A DNA stretch of 64,000 nucleotides from Microbacterium sp. Marseille-Q6965 (GCF_946151065.1 NZ_CAMGZA010000002.1:124001-188000); one strand, 5' to 3'. Positions 53,184 to 62,490 are shown, numbered from the stretch's first letter. Numbers and translations are program-made. Notes: generated by a model from the letters alone, not told the origin.

Positions 53184-54461
53184 ATGGAACCGGGAGAGCT
53201 TGTCGAGCTGGAGATCACGGGCGTTGCCCACGGCGGCGTCTTCGTGGCGCGCCACGGCGCCGGGGGCGATGGCCCCGGCCGCGTGGTGTTCGTCTCGGAC
53301 ACGGCGCCCGGCGAGCGCGTGCGAGCCCAGGTCACCGAGGTCAAGAAGTCGTTCGCGCGCGCCGTGACGACCGAGGTGCTCGAGGCCTCGCCCGACCGCG
53401 TGCCGCATGTGTGGCCGCAGGCCGACGTCACGGTGGCCGCCGACGAGCGACCGGGCGGCGCCGACCTCGGCCACCTGGCGCTGTCGGCGCAGCGTGAGCT
53501 CAAGGCGCGTGTGCTGCGTGAGGCGTTCGAGCGCTTCGCGGGGCTCGAGATCGATGTGCCGGTGCGCGGACCGGAGGCGGTGCTCGGCGCCGACCACGCC
53601 GACGCCGCCGCGACCCTCGACGGCACCGGCTACCGCACGCGGCTCAGTCTGCACGTCGACGACGACGGCCGGATCGGGCCGTACGCCGCGCGCTCGCACC
53701 GCGTCATCGAGGTGGACGAGCACCCGCTGGCGTCCCCACGCGTGGCGGAGGTCGCCCTCGCGGTGCGCAAGGCGCCCCCGGGTCGCCTCGACCTCGTGCT
53801 GCCCGCCGACGGTGTCGTGCGCACCATCCGCCGCCCCGCCCGGAAGGACCGGCGCGCGCCGCGCCCGGAGCCCGAGGTGGTCGCCGAGTTCGTCGGCGAG
53901 CGCGAGTTCCATGTCGACGCGGGCGGGTTCTGGCAGGTGCACCGCGCCGCCGCCGCCACGCTCGACCGCGCCGTGCGCGACGCGCTCGGCGAGCTGTCGA
54001 GCGACGCCTGGCACCTCGACCTCTACGGGGGAGTCGGCCTGTTCGCCGCCGCGCTCGGCGAGCTGGCCGGCCCCGCACGGATCACGACCGTCGAGGCGGA
54101 CGAGCGCGCCTCGGCGCACGCCGAGGACAACGTCGCCGATCTCGGCGTCGAGGCGGTGAACATGCGCGTGGACCGCTTCCTGTCGCGCCTCGACGCCCAG
54201 GCGAGCCTCCTCGACCGCGAGATGCTCACCCGCGGCGTGACGCTGCTCGACCCCCCGCGTTCGGGAGCGGGGCGCGAGGTGGTCGGTCGCGTGGCGGACC
54301 TCGGTCCGTCGCGGATCGCCTACGTCGCGTGCGATCCCGTCGCGCTCGCGCGCGACGTGGGCTGGTTCCGGGAGCTGGGGTACGAGCTGGCCTCTCTGGA
54401 CGCCTTCGACCTGTTCCCGCACTCGCACCACGTCGAGGCGGTCGCCGTCCTCGCACGCTGA
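53184..54461 (+). CDS. TrmA/RumA-type RNA m5U methyltransferase without Fe-S cysteines
   Basis: 425 residues from the ATG at 53184. An N-terminal TRAM domain (about 1-55) is followed by an RNA-binding part and a SAM domain with HLDLYGGVGLFAAALGELAG and TVEADERASAHAEDN. The catalytic site is IAYVACDPVALARDVGWF. In RumA/RlmD an upstream CxxCxxC set binds a [4Fe-4S] cluster; here the equivalent stretch (RPGGADLGHL) has no cysteine. The whole protein has only one, the catalytic one. It should form m5U in rRNA or tRNA; which base is unknown. Confidence 0.85.
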   Translation: MEPGELVELEITGVAHGGVFVARHGAGGDGPGRVVFVSDTAPGERVRAQVTEVKKSFARAVTTEVLEASPDRVPHVWPQADVTVAADERPGGADLGHLALSAQRELKARVLREAFERFAGLEIDVPVRGPEAVLGADHADAAATLDGTGYRTRLSLHVDDDGRIGPYAARSHRVIEVDEHPLASPRVAEVALAVRKAPPGRLDLVLPADGVVRTIRRPARKDRRAPRPEPEVVAEFVGEREFHVDAGGFWQVHRAAAATLDRAVRDALGELSSDAWHLDLYGGVGLFAAALGELAGPARITTVEADERASAHAEDNVADLGVEAVNMRVDRFLSRLDAQASLLDREMLTRGVTLLDPPRSGAGREVVGRVADLGPSRIAYVACDPVALARDVGWFRELGYELASLDAFDLFPHSHHVEAVAVLAR

Positions 54462-54519
54462 GAGGACCGGCGGACCGGCGGCACGCGGGTGGCGCCGGCG
54501 GATGTCATAGGCTTCGAAC

Positions 54520-55176
54520 ATGATCCGCGTGGCCCTCGTGGACGATCACGAGTCCGTCCGCCTCGGACTGGAGGCGGCGATCCGCCGTGCCGATCAGGAG
54601 GTCGTGTTCAGCGGCGCGACCGTGTCGGAGTATCTCGCCCGTCGCACCGCCGAGGGCTGGCCCTCGCCCGACGTCGTGCTGCTGGACCTCACCCTCGGCG
54701 ACGGGACCACCGTGACCGAGAACGTCGTGCGGCTGGCGGTCGATTCGGCCGTCATCATCCACTCCGTCGCGGATCGTCCCGCGGCCGTGCGTGAGGCGCT
54801 CGCCGCCGGGGCGGTCGGGGTGGTCAGCAAGTCGTCGCCCATCGACGAGGTGATCGACGCGATCGGCGCGGCCGCGCGCGGCGAACCCCTCAACAACGTG
54901 GAGTGGGCCAGCGCCGTGGAGGGCGACCGCGCATTCGCCGATGCGCAGCTGTCCAGCCGCGAGCGCGAGGTGCTGCGGCTGTACGCCGCGGGCCTGCCGC
55001 TGAAGGTCGTCGCCGACCGGCTGGGGGTGGCGTACTCGACGGCGAAGGAGAACATCACGCGGGTGCGCGTGAAGTACACCGAGGTGGGGCGGCCCGCTCC
55101 GACGAAGGTGGATCTCCTCAAGCGCGCCATGGAGGACGGGCTGGTCGATCCGGCCGGGGAACCCGGTGCCCGATAG
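54520..55176 (+). CDS. NarL/LuxR-family response regulator
   Basis: 218 residues. The receiver domain (about 1-120) has acidic Asp-Asp (VDDHES), phospho-acceptor Asp in VVLLDLTL, and Lys in VVSKSS. The DNA-binding domain is DAQLSSREREVLRLYAAGLPLKVVADRLGVAYSTAKENITRVRVKY. Activated by the kinase encoded immediately downstream. Target unknown. It overlaps the kinase by 11 bases. Confidence 0.88.
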   Translation: MIRVALVDDHESVRLGLEAAIRRADQEVVFSGATVSEYLARRTAEGWPSPDVVLLDLTLGDGTTVTENVVRLAVDSAVIIHSVADRPAAVREALAAGAVGVVSKSSPIDEVIDAIGAAARGEPLNNVEWASAVEGDRAFADAQLSSREREVLRLYAAGLPLKVVADRLGVAYSTAKENITRVRVKYTEVGRPAPTKVDLLKRAMEDGLVDPAGEPGAR

Positions 55177-56401
55177 CCAGAGCGTCGTCGAGGAGGCCTG
55201 GCGGCACGTCCCGCAGGTGTCGTCCTCCCGTGAGACGCCCGGACGCTTCACGCGCGCGCGCTTCGAGCGCATCCTGCAGGTGCTCACCGGCATCGCCGGG
55301 GCGGTGCAGGGCACGCAGGCGCTCATCGTCGAGCTGACCGACGACGTCCCCAACGAGCCGCTGCTGCTCGCGGCGTTCTACGTGCCCCTCGCGGTCATGA
55401 TCGCCGCCTGCCTGTCGGGGTTCGGCGCCTGCGCCGCGGCCGGGGCCTTCGCGCTGCTGTTCCCCGTCGTGCTCGTCGTCTGGGCGCTGACGGACGCGAC
55501 GGTCTCCGATCCGCCCGTTCAGCCCGCGCCGTTCTACCTGCTCACCGTCGCCTCGGCGGCGGGGGTCGTCGTCTTCCCGCTGAGGTGGCAGATCGTGCTG
55601 GTCGGCGGACTGCACTGGCTGTACGCGAACATCCGCCTCATCCGCGGCGGGTGGTCGGTCGAGGCGTGGGAGTCGACGCTTTACGACGTCTCCATCGCCC
55701 TGCTGCTGGCCGTCCTCGTGGTGGTGCTCGCATGGATGTACCGCGGCATCGCCGGCGGGGTGGACGAGGCGCGGGCCCAGGTGGTCGAGACCTTCACGGC
55801 GGCCAGCGTGGCGGAGGCCGCCGAGAGCGAGCGCGTGGAGATCGCGGCGCTCATGCACGACAGCGTGCTCGCGGCGCTGCTGGCGGCCGAGCGCGCCGAC
55901 ACGCCCCGCGCCCGCGAACTGGCGGTGGCGATGGCGAGGGAGGCGCTGAGCCGGCTCGCGAACGCCGAGAACGACGACCCGGAGGGCAGCGACGAGGAGG
56001 TTCCCGCGGAGTGGATCGCCGCCGAGCTGGAGCGCCGCGCGGCGGAGCTCGGCATCGAGCTCCGCGTGGCACGCACGATCGCGGGTGACGCGATGCCGAT
56101 CCCGGGGCGTCCCGCGCGCGCCATCACCCTCGCAGCGACGCAGGCGCTGGCGAACGCCGTGCAGCACGCCGACGCCGTCGGGCTTGCCGTGGGGCTGCGT
56201 GCCGACGCGAACGGCGCGGAGGCGTGGGTCGAGGACGAGGGACCCGGGGTCGACTTCGATGCCATCGCGGCCGACCGCCTCGGCATCCGGGGATCCATCA
56301 TCGCCCGCATGTCCGCCGTGGGCGGCAGCGCCGACATCCGCACCGGACCGCACGGCACGACGGTGACCGTGTCCTGGCAGCGCGAGGAGGGATCGTCGTG
56401 A
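55166..56401 (+). CDS. membrane sensor histidine kinase of the NarL-partner type
   Basis: 411 residues from the GTG at 55166. About five hydrophobic helices (residues 35-200) form an N-terminal membrane sensor. The phosphoacceptor region is ERVEIAALMHDSVLAALLAAERAD, with His near residue 230. The ATPase has an N box (TQALANAVQHADA) and G1 (VEDEGPGVDFDAIA). Cytosolic dimerisation is via a short coil. Partner of the regulator just upstream and coupled to the next gene by a 4-base overlap. The absent periplasmic domain suggests sensing inside the membrane. Confidence 0.86.
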   Translation: MPDSQSVVEEAWRHVPQVSSSRETPGRFTRARFERILQVLTGIAGAVQGTQALIVELTDDVPNEPLLLAAFYVPLAVMIAACLSGFGACAAAGAFALLFPVVLVVWALTDATVSDPPVQPAPFYLLTVASAAGVVVFPLRWQIVLVGGLHWLYANIRLIRGGWSVEAWESTLYDVSIALLLAVLVVVLAWMYRGIAGGVDEARAQVVETFTAASVAEAAESERVEIAALMHDSVLAALLAAERADTPRARELAVAMAREALSRLANAENDDPEGSDEEVPAEWIAAELERRAAELGIELRVARTIAGDAMPIPGRPARAITLAATQALANAVQHADAVGLAVGLRADANGAEAWVEDEGPGVDFDAIAADRLGIRGSIIARMSAVGGSADIRTGPHGTTVTVSWQREEGSS

Positions 56402-57435
56402 CGGTCCGTCGGGTGCTCTACGGGCTCGTCTTCGCCGTGACGGCGTACTTCCTGCTCCGCGGGGCCATCTGGATCCCGCAATCGCCGTCGCCGGCGCTGC
56501 AGTCCGTCGCGGTGGCCATCTGGCTGAGCGCGGCGCTCGTCGCGCTGCTCGCGCCGGGCGCAGCACCGCGGCGTCCGGGCGGTGCGGATCCGGTGTATCC
56601 CCGACCGCTGCCCTTTCCCGTGACGAGCGCCGTGCTGGGGATGTGCGCGCTGACCGCGCCGCTGTCGTTTCTCGCCAGCGGCGAGCGCATCGACAACCTC
56701 GCGGCGGCCGGCGTCTTCGGGGCGGTCGGCATGGTGCTCACGATCATCTGCGTGCGCCGGCGACCGCTGTTCGCCTGGGCGGGGATCGTCGTGCTGGCGG
56801 TGGAGGCGGTGCAGGCGATGGACATCGCGCTCGTGCTGCAGCGCGGGTTGCTCGGTTCCATGCTGTGGGTCGCCCTCGCGCAGCTGCTGATGTGGTTCAC
56901 CGACCGCGCATATCGCGACACCGCCCGGCTGGCGAGGCTGCAGCAGGCGTCGTCCGCCTGGCAGGCGGCGCAGGAGGCGCGCCGCTTCGAGCGGCGACAG
57001 CGCGTGCAGTTCGCGCTGCTCGTGGCCGGCCCCGTGCTGACGCGCGTGATCGAGACCGGCGGGTCGTTGGACGACACGGAACGGCTACGGGCGCGCCTGG
57101 CGGAGGGAACCCTGCGCGACGAGATGCGCGCCCCGCGCCTGCTCGACGACGAGGTGCGCCTCGCGATCCGTGGCGTGCGCGAGCGCGGCGGAGCGCTGAC
57201 GATCCTCGACGAGAACCTTCTCGACGACCTGACCGAGGCGCAGCTGCAGCGCGTGCGGTCGGAGCTGGCGGCCACGCTGCGCGGCACCGATGCGGCACGG
57301 ATCATCGTGCGCACGTCGGCCGACCCGGAGGTGGCCGTGACGGTGGTGGGGCGTCGTGCCGCGGGCTCCGGCCTCTCGGAGGACGATGCCGTGGAACTGT
57401 GGCGGGAGATCCGGCGCGAGGTCCGGACGGAATAA
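56398..57435 (+). CDS. third membrane protein of the two-component cassette
   Basis: 345 residues from the GTG at 56398, overlapping the kinase stop (GTGA). About six helices (1-175) then a coil (YRDTARLARLQQASSAWQAAQEARRFERRQR) and a cytosolic domain of about 150 residues. It has the layout of a sensor kinase but no H-box, N-box or G-box that I can find. LDDEVRLAIRGVRERGGALTILDENLLDDLTEAQLQRVRSELAATL weakly recalls an ATPase scaffold that lost its catalytic residues. It may regulate the kinase as a pseudokinase or receive a second input. Confidence 0.7.
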   Translation: MTVRRVLYGLVFAVTAYFLLRGAIWIPQSPSPALQSVAVAIWLSAALVALLAPGAAPRRPGGADPVYPRPLPFPVTSAVLGMCALTAPLSFLASGERIDNLAAAGVFGAVGMVLTIICVRRRPLFAWAGIVVLAVEAVQAMDIALVLQRGLLGSMLWVALAQLLMWFTDRAYRDTARLARLQQASSAWQAAQEARRFERRQRVQFALLVAGPVLTRVIETGGSLDDTERLRARLAEGTLRDEMRAPRLLDDEVRLAIRGVRERGGALTILDENLLDDLTEAQLQRVRSELAATLRGTDAARIIVRTSADPEVAVTVVGRRAAGSGLSEDDAVELWREIRREVRTE

Positions 57436-57439
57436 GAGG

Positions 57440-57468
57440 GGCCCGGGGCGGCGATGCCGCCCCGGGCC
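57440..57468 (+). terminator. terminator of the two-component cassette
   Basis: A perfect 13-bp stem (57440-57452 with 57456-57468) and GAT loop, 5 bases after the stop codon. No T-run. Confidence 0.82.
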
Positions 57469-57606
57469 AGTTGCGGACCGGTTACCCGAAAACCGTCCGC
57501 GGGAGCCGGTCTGCGTCGCCTACCCTGGGGCGCCGCACCGGCGAACGCTCTTGCGTTTCCATAAGAAGTATCCCGAGCCGCGAGCCGGGCCGTCTGTAGG
57601 AACTTT

Positions 57607-57642
57607 GGGGGACATCCGCGCAACTACGCGGGCAGACTCCCC
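57607..57642. other. unexplained nested hairpin in the 57469-57689 spacer
   Basis: GGGG and CCCC outer arms enclose CCGCG-N6-CGCGG (57616-57620 and 57627-57631) with asymmetric internal loops. It sits in 221 bases between the two-component cassette and the convergent accE gene. Not recognised as a known RNA class. It might be an antisense terminator or a small RNA element. Confidence 0.3.
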
Positions 57643-57689
57643 ATCGGGTGTCGGGCGGGTGCCCAGAAACTCCCCGGGTCTCTACTCGG

Positions 57690-57920
57690 TCAGCCCGAGA
57701 AGCGGCCCCACCGGGCGCCGAGCGCCGGCGACCGGCGAAGGCGCCGCGAGCGCGTCCACGCCGCGTGCGCGGGCTCGGCGGTGGTCGCCTCGTCCGCCTC
57801 CTGACGATACGCCGCCGGGATCACCGCCGCCAGTGCCGCGATGTCGAGGTCGTCCGGCCGCCCGCGCACGACCTCCACCCGGGGCAGCGCGACCGCCTCG
57901 GTCTCGAGCGGATCGGTCAC
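57690..57920 (-). CDS. accE: acyl-CoA carboxylase epsilon subunit
   Basis: 76 residues from the GTG at 57920, overlapping the accD stop (GTGA). Small acidic-helical protein: [24 protein letters not shown], then [22 protein letters not shown], the typical AccE ending. In actinobacteria epsilon subunits bind and stimulate the AccA3/AccD carboxylase. Directly coupled to accD. Confidence 0.85.
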   Translation of the reverse strand: MTDPLETEAVALPRVEVVRGRPDDLDIAALAAVIPAAYRQEADEATTAEPAHAAWTRSRRLRRSPALGARWGRFSG

Positions 57921-59503
57921 AGCGGGATGTTCCCGTGCTTCTTGGGCGGCAGCTCGGCCCGCTTGTTGCGGAGCGAGCGCAGCGCCTTGGCGACCGCCAC
58001 CCGGGTCTGCGCCGGCTCGATGATGCCGTCGAGCTCGCCTCGCTCCGCGGCGAGGAAGGGGGAGGCGACGTTGTACGTGTACTCGTTGGCGAGGCGCGCC
58101 CGCACGGCGGCGACGTCCTCGCCCGCCTCCTCGGCGCGCTTGAGCTCGCCGCGGTACAGGATGTTCACCGCGCCCTGGCCGCCCATCACGGCGATCTCGG
58201 CGGTGGGCCACGCGAGATTGATGTCGGCGCCGAGCTGCTTGGACCCCATCACGATGTACGCGCCACCGTAGGCCTTGCGCAGGATGATCGTCACGAGCGG
58301 CACCGTGGCCTCGGCGTAGGCGTAGAGCAGCTTCGCCCCGCGGCGGATGACGCCGGTCCACTCCTGGTCGGTGCCCGGCAGATAGCCGGGCACGTCCACG
58401 AGCGTGACGATCGGAACCGAGAACGCGTCGCAGAAGCGCATGAACCGGGCGGCCTTCTCGCCCGCGTCGATGTTGAGGGTCCCGGCCATCTGCGAGGGCT
58501 GATTCGCGATCACGCCCACCGTGCGGCCCTCGACCCGGCCGAAGCCCACGACGATGTTCGGGGCGAACAGCGGCTGCACCTCGAGGAACTCCCCGCCGTC
58601 CACGACGCGGGAGATGACCTCGTGGATGTCGTACGGCTGGTTGGGCGAGTCGGGCACGATGCGGTTGAGTGCGCGATCGGAGTCGGTGGTCTCGAACTCG
58701 AAGCCGGCCTCGTACACGGGCGGGTCCGACATGTTGTTGTCGGGCAGGAAGCCCAGCAGCGTGCGCGCGTAATCGAGCGCGTCGTCCTCGTCCTCGGCCA
58801 GGTAGTGCGCCACTCCCGAACGGGTGTTGTGCGTGTAGCCGCCGCCGAGCTCCTCCATGCCGACGTCCTCACCCGTGACGGTACGGATGACGTCGGGGCC
58901 CGTGACGAACATCTGGCTCGTCTTGTCGACCATGATCACGAAGTCGGTGAGCGCGGGGGAGTACACGGCTCCGCCCGCGGCGGGGCCCATGATGATCGAG
59001 ATCTGCGGGATCACGCCGGAAGCGGCCGTGTTGAGCCGGAAGATCTCGCCGTACTTGCCCAGTGCGACGACGCCCTCCTGGATGCGCGCGCCTCCGGAGT
59101 CGAGGATGCCGATGATCGGCATGCCGCCGCGCAGCGCGAACTCCATGATCTTGACGATCTTCTCGCCGGCGACCTCGCCGAGCGATCCGCCGAAGGTGGA
59201 GAAGTCCTGCGCGTAGACGGCGACGTTGCGGCCGTGGATCGTGCCCGTGCCCGTGACGACGGAGTCGCCGTACGGCCGTGCCTTGTCCATGCCGAAGGCG
59301 GTGGTGCGGTGGCGCACGTACTCGTCGAACTCCACGAAGCTGCCGGGATCGACGAGCAGCTCGATGCGCTCGCGCGCCGTCATCTTGCCCTTGGCGTGCT
59401 GCTTCTCGCGCGCCTTCTCCTCCGACTCGGTCACGGCCTCCGCGTAGCGGGCGCGGAGGTCGGCGATCTTGCCGGCGGTCGTCGAGAGATCGGGTTCGGT
59501 CAC
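57917..59503 (-). CDS. accD: acyl-CoA (acetyl/propionyl-CoA) carboxylase beta subunit
   Basis: 528 residues, carboxyltransferase family (AccD5/PccB-like). N-terminal crotonase half: [83 protein letters not shown]-terminal half: [32 protein letters not shown] and [52 protein letters not shown]. It transfers carboxyl groups from biotin to acetyl- or propionyl-CoA for fatty acid synthesis. The biotin carboxylase (accA3) gene is elsewhere. birA lies upstream on the same strand. Confidence 0.93.
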   Translation of the reverse strand: MTEPDLSTTAGKIADLRARYAEAVTESEEKAREKQHAKGKMTARERIELLVDPGSFVEFDEYVRHRTTAFGMDKARPYGDSVVTGTGTIHGRNVAVYAQDFSTFGGSLGEVAGEKIVKIMEFALRGGMPIIGILDSGGARIQEGVVALGKYGEIFRLNTAASGVIPQISIIMGPAAGGAVYSPALTDFVIMVDKTSQMFVTGPDVIRTVTGEDVGMEELGGGYTHNTRSGVAHYLAEDEDDALDYARTLLGFLPDNNMSDPPVYEAGFEFETTDSDRALNRIVPDSPNQPYDIHEVISRVVDGGEFLEVQPLFAPNIVVGFGRVEGRTVGVIANQPSQMAGTLNIDAGEKAARFMRFCDAFSVPIVTLVDVPGYLPGTDQEWTGVIRRGAKLLYAYAEATVPLVTIILRKAYGGAYIVMGSKQLGADINLAWPTAEIAVMGGQGAVNILYRGELKRAEEAGEDVAAVRARLANEYTYNVASPFLAAERGELDGIIEPAQTRVAVAKALRSLRNKRAELPPKKHGNIPL

Positions 59504-59616
59504 TGTTCCACCCTAACGACGGCCTTCGCCGCGCCCTTGGCGGCCACACACAATGCCTGCCGGGATCCTGTGTCCAGGGCGGACAGGAGCATCGCCCGCC
59601 CGGTGGCGCGCGAGCC

Positions 59617-60387
59617 TCACACGGGGCGGACGTGCACGACGTCGCCCGCCGAGACCGCCAGCGCGCCGTCTGCGGTGCGCACGACGAGCCGCCCCGCCGG
59701 GTCGAGCGCCTCGGCGCGGCCGCGCGCGACGGATCCGTCCGGCAGCGACACGGCCACCTCCTGGCCGAGCGTGACGCACGCGCGGGAGACGACGGCGTGC
59801 GCACCCGAGGCGACGGCATCTCCGTGCGCCGCGCCCAGGCTGGTCAGCGCTTCCGCGAGGTGCCGGACGTAGTCGGCGAGCAGCCGGTCGTCGTCGCACG
59901 TCGCCCCGAGGGCCGCGAACGACGTGGCGGTCGGGACGGGTAGCTCTGCGGGGGTCATCGCCGTGTTGATGCCCGACCCCACCACCACCAGTGCGGGATC
60001 GGCGGTGCCCTCGGCGAGGATCCCGCAGATCTTGCGGCCGTCTACGAGCACGTCGTTCGGCCACTTCGCGCCCACCCCGCGCCCCGGCAGCTGCGCGGCC
60101 ACGGCCGACGCCATGGCCGCGCCGGCGAGCAGCGGGATCCACCCCCGCGCGGGAAGCGGGATCGCGTCGACCCGCAGCGCCACCGAGACAGCGAGCGAGG
60201 CGCCCGGCGGCGCCTGCCACACCCGGTCCAGGCGGCCCCGGCCCGCGCGCTGGTCGCGCGTGAGCAGCACGCTGAGGTGCCCGGCCTCGCCCCGCCCTGC
60301 GGTCGCGACGAGGTCCGCGTTCGTCGACCCCGCAGACGCGACCTCGACGATCCGTGCGCCCGCCGCCTCGGCCCTCTCCCATGCCAT
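59617..60387 (-). CDS. birA: biotin--[acetyl-CoA-carboxylase] ligase
   Basis: 256 residues, start ATG at 60387 (weak ribosome site). Catalytic domain only: ASAGSTNADLVA, the biotin/ATP loop QRAGRGRLDRVWQAPPGASLAVSVAL, KWPNDVLVDGRKICGILAEG and GSGINTAMT, followed by the C-terminal SH3-like domain VVSRACVTLGQEVAVSLPDGSVARGRAEALDPAGRLVVRT. It lacks the DNA-binding N-terminal domain of E. coli BirA, so it does not repress. It biotinylates the carboxylase alpha subunit. Same strand as accD and accE; divergent from the PH-domain gene. Confidence 0.9.
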   Translation of the reverse strand: MAWERAEAAGARIVEVASAGSTNADLVATAGRGEAGHLSVLLTRDQRAGRGRLDRVWQAPPGASLAVSVALRVDAIPLPARGWIPLLAGAAMASAVAAQLPGRGVGAKWPNDVLVDGRKICGILAEGTADPALVVVGSGINTAMTPAELPVPTATSFAALGATCDDDRLLADYVRHLAEALTSLGAAHGDAVASGAHAVVSRACVTLGQEVAVSLPDGSVARGRAEALDPAGRLVVRTADGALAVSAGDVVHVRPV

Positions 60388-60531
60388 GTCGGCCAGCGTA
60401 CGCCCGGGGTCGGACCGGTCGCGGTCGGCCCAGGCGCGGTGCGGCACGCACGAGGAGGTCGGCGCCTGCCGATCCGAGTCGCGTCAGAGATTCGCGCGTC
60501 GGGTGTCGCCGGCAGGCGGCAGACTGGAGCA

Positions 60532-61074
60532 ATGACCATCGCCGGACGCGTCGACACTCCGCCGCCGGGCGTGCCTGCGCCCGAGGAGCTCGTGGTGGCA
60601 CGCCTACGCCGCTCCGCGCGCCGGCTGTTCTGGTCGGCCCTGCTCGTCATCGCCGTCGCCGGGGCGACGGGCTATCTGTGGGGGAACCTGCCGGAGCCGT
60701 TCGAGGACTGGATGCTCGCCGCGGCGGCCGGCGCGCTCGTGCTGCTCGGCGCGGTCGTCCCCTGGATCGCGTGGCTCTCGCACCGCTACACCATCACCAC
60801 GAGACGGGTGATTTCCGCCGGGGGGCTCTTCTCCCGCTCCCGCGCCGAGCTCACCCACGCCCGCGGCTACGCCATCAACACCCGCCGGGGGCCGCTGCAG
60901 CGGCTGTGGGGCACGGGAACGCTCACCCTCGCCGATGGCATGGAGGGCCGGATCGTGCTGGCCGACATCCCGAACCCGCGGCTGGTGGCCGAGGTGCTGA
61001 CGGATCAGATCGAGGTGAACCAGATCCTCGCGCACCGCGACGCCGTGCAGACGGGATCCACTCCCGGTCTGTGA
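60532..61074 (+). CDS. PH-domain membrane protein (bPH2/YdbT-like)
   Basis: 180 residues from the ATG at 60532. Two hydrophobic helices (about 30-52 and 60-82) are followed by a bacterial PH domain: HRYTITTRRVISAGGLFSRSRAELTHARGYAINTRRGPLQRLWGTGTLTL and the end LADIPNPRLVAEVLTDQIEVNQIL. These domains are often next to purK or birA in actinobacteria. Function unknown. Confidence 0.82.
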   Translation: MTIAGRVDTPPPGVPAPEELVVARLRRSARRLFWSALLVIAVAGATGYLWGNLPEPFEDWMLAAAAGALVLLGAVVPWIAWLSHRYTITTRRVISAGGLFSRSRAELTHARGYAINTRRGPLQRLWGTGTLTLADGMEGRIVLADIPNPRLVAEVLTDQIEVNQILAHRDAVQTGSTPGL

Positions 61075-61126
61075 CGGCGTGCGACCGCCCGCGGTGAGAG
61101 GATGGGAACCGACGATCGGAGGAAGC

Positions 61127-62248
61127 ATGTCGCTGCGTGTCGGCGTGATCGGCGGGGGCCAGCTGGCCCGGATGATGATCGCCCCGGCGGTCGAGATGGG
61201 GATCGACCTGCGGGTGCTCGCGGAGACGGAGGGCATGGCCGCACGGCTGGCCGCCACCGCGGTCGGCGACTACCGCGACGAGGCAGCCGTGCTCGCCTTC
61301 GCGCGCGAGGTCGACGTGATCACCTTCGACCACGAGCACGTGCCGCAACCGGTGTTGCGCGCCCTCGTGGACGCAGGGGTCAGCGTGCACCCGGGCCCCG
61401 ACGCCCTGCAGTATGCCCAGGACAAGCTGGCGATGCGCGCGCGCCTGGCCGAGCTGGGAGCGCCGCAGCCGGACTGGGCCGCGGTGCGCGACGAGGCCGA
61501 GTTGCAGGCGTTCCTCGACGACCACGGCGGCCGAGCCGTCGTCAAGACCCCGCGCGGCGGCTACGACGGCAAGGGCGTGCGCGTGATCTCGAACGCCGAT
61601 GAGGCCGCCGACTGGCTTGCCGACACGGCGGGGGAGCCGATCCTCGTCGAGGAACTCGTCTCGTTCGCGCGCGAGCTGGCGCAGCAGGTAGCACGCCGGC
61701 CCTCGGGGCAGATGGTCACCTACCCCGTCGTGGAGACCGTGCAGCGCGACGGCGTGTGCAGCGAGGTCTTCGCCCCGGCGCCGCGCGCCTCCGAGCGGCT
61801 CATGGAAGTCGCCGCCCGGCTCTCGACGCAGATCGCGGAGGGGCTCGGCGTGACCGGGATGCTCGCCGTCGAGCTCTTCGAGACCGACGACGAGCGGATC
61901 CTCGTGAACGAGCTGGCGATGCGGCCCCACAACAGCGGGCACTGGACGCAGGACGGCGCCGTGACGAGCCAGTTCGAGCAGCACCTGCGCGCCGTGCTCG
62001 ACCTGCCGCTGGGCGATCCGTCGCCCGTCGCGGAGGCGGCCGTGATGGTGAACATCCTGGGCGGCCCGCAGGGCGCCCAGATGACCGACCGGATCGCCGT
62101 GGCGATCGCCGACCACCCGACGGCGAGGATCCACACGTACGGCAAGGAGCCCCGCCCCGGGCGCAAGGTGGGGCACGTCAACGCCGTCGGCGAGCTGGAC
62201 GAGGCGGCCTACATCGCGCGGGCCGCGGCCGCGCACTTCCTCACCTGA
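61127..62248 (+). CDS. purK: N5-carboxyaminoimidazole ribonucleotide synthase
   Basis: 373 residues from the ATG at 61127, with GGAGGAAGC upstream. ATP-grasp enzyme: MSLRVGVIGGGQLARMM, ATP-binding KTPRGGYDGKGV, EELVSFARELAQQVARR and the C-terminal MRPHNSGHWTQDGAVTSQFEQHLRAVL. It converts AIR and bicarbonate to N5-CAIR in purine biosynthesis. Its usual partner purE is not in the window. The start lies 52 bases after the PH-domain gene, so the two are probably co-transcribed. Confidence 0.95.
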   Translation: MSLRVGVIGGGQLARMMIAPAVEMGIDLRVLAETEGMAARLAATAVGDYRDEAAVLAFAREVDVITFDHEHVPQPVLRALVDAGVSVHPGPDALQYAQDKLAMRARLAELGAPQPDWAAVRDEAELQAFLDDHGGRAVVKTPRGGYDGKGVRVISNADEAADWLADTAGEPILVEELVSFARELAQQVARRPSGQMVTYPVVETVQRDGVCSEVFAPAPRASERLMEVAARLSTQIAEGLGVTGMLAVELFETDDERILVNELAMRPHNSGHWTQDGAVTSQFEQHLRAVLDLPLGDPSPVAEAAVMVNILGGPQGAQMTDRIAVAIADHPTARIHTYGKEPRPGRKVGHVNAVGELDEAAYIARAAAAHFLT

Positions 62249-62270
62249 CGCGGTTCGTCAGCCCGTCGCA

Positions 62271-62281
62271 CCCCCCCCCCC
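62271..62281. repeat. C11 homopolymer after purK
   Basis: An uninterrupted run of 11 C residues in the purK-pabC spacer. It is intergenic, so it does not affect a coding frame, but its length is the longest such run in the window. Prone to sequencing error or slippage. The rest of 62249-62490 holds only the upstream region of pabC. Confidence 0.85.
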
Positions 62282-62490
62282 GTTGCCGTCCGCGTCGGTC
62301 GCGGCGGTGCCGTGCAAAAGATCTCGGCCGGCCGGAATACCTCCCGGCGTCGGCCGTTAGACTGGAATGGCCGGGCCGCAGCAAACCCCGGGCTCCAACA
62401 TCTGCCGCTTCGAGCGGACCACGCGCCGAGAGGCGTTTCTGCGGCTCGGTTCACCCCCTTCCTCGCCAGCGCGACCCGTAGGCTCGAACC

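Noticed and set aside
57356..59872. A long plus-strand frame over accD
   Set aside because: It is antisense to the clearly conserved accD gene and shows no domain of its own.
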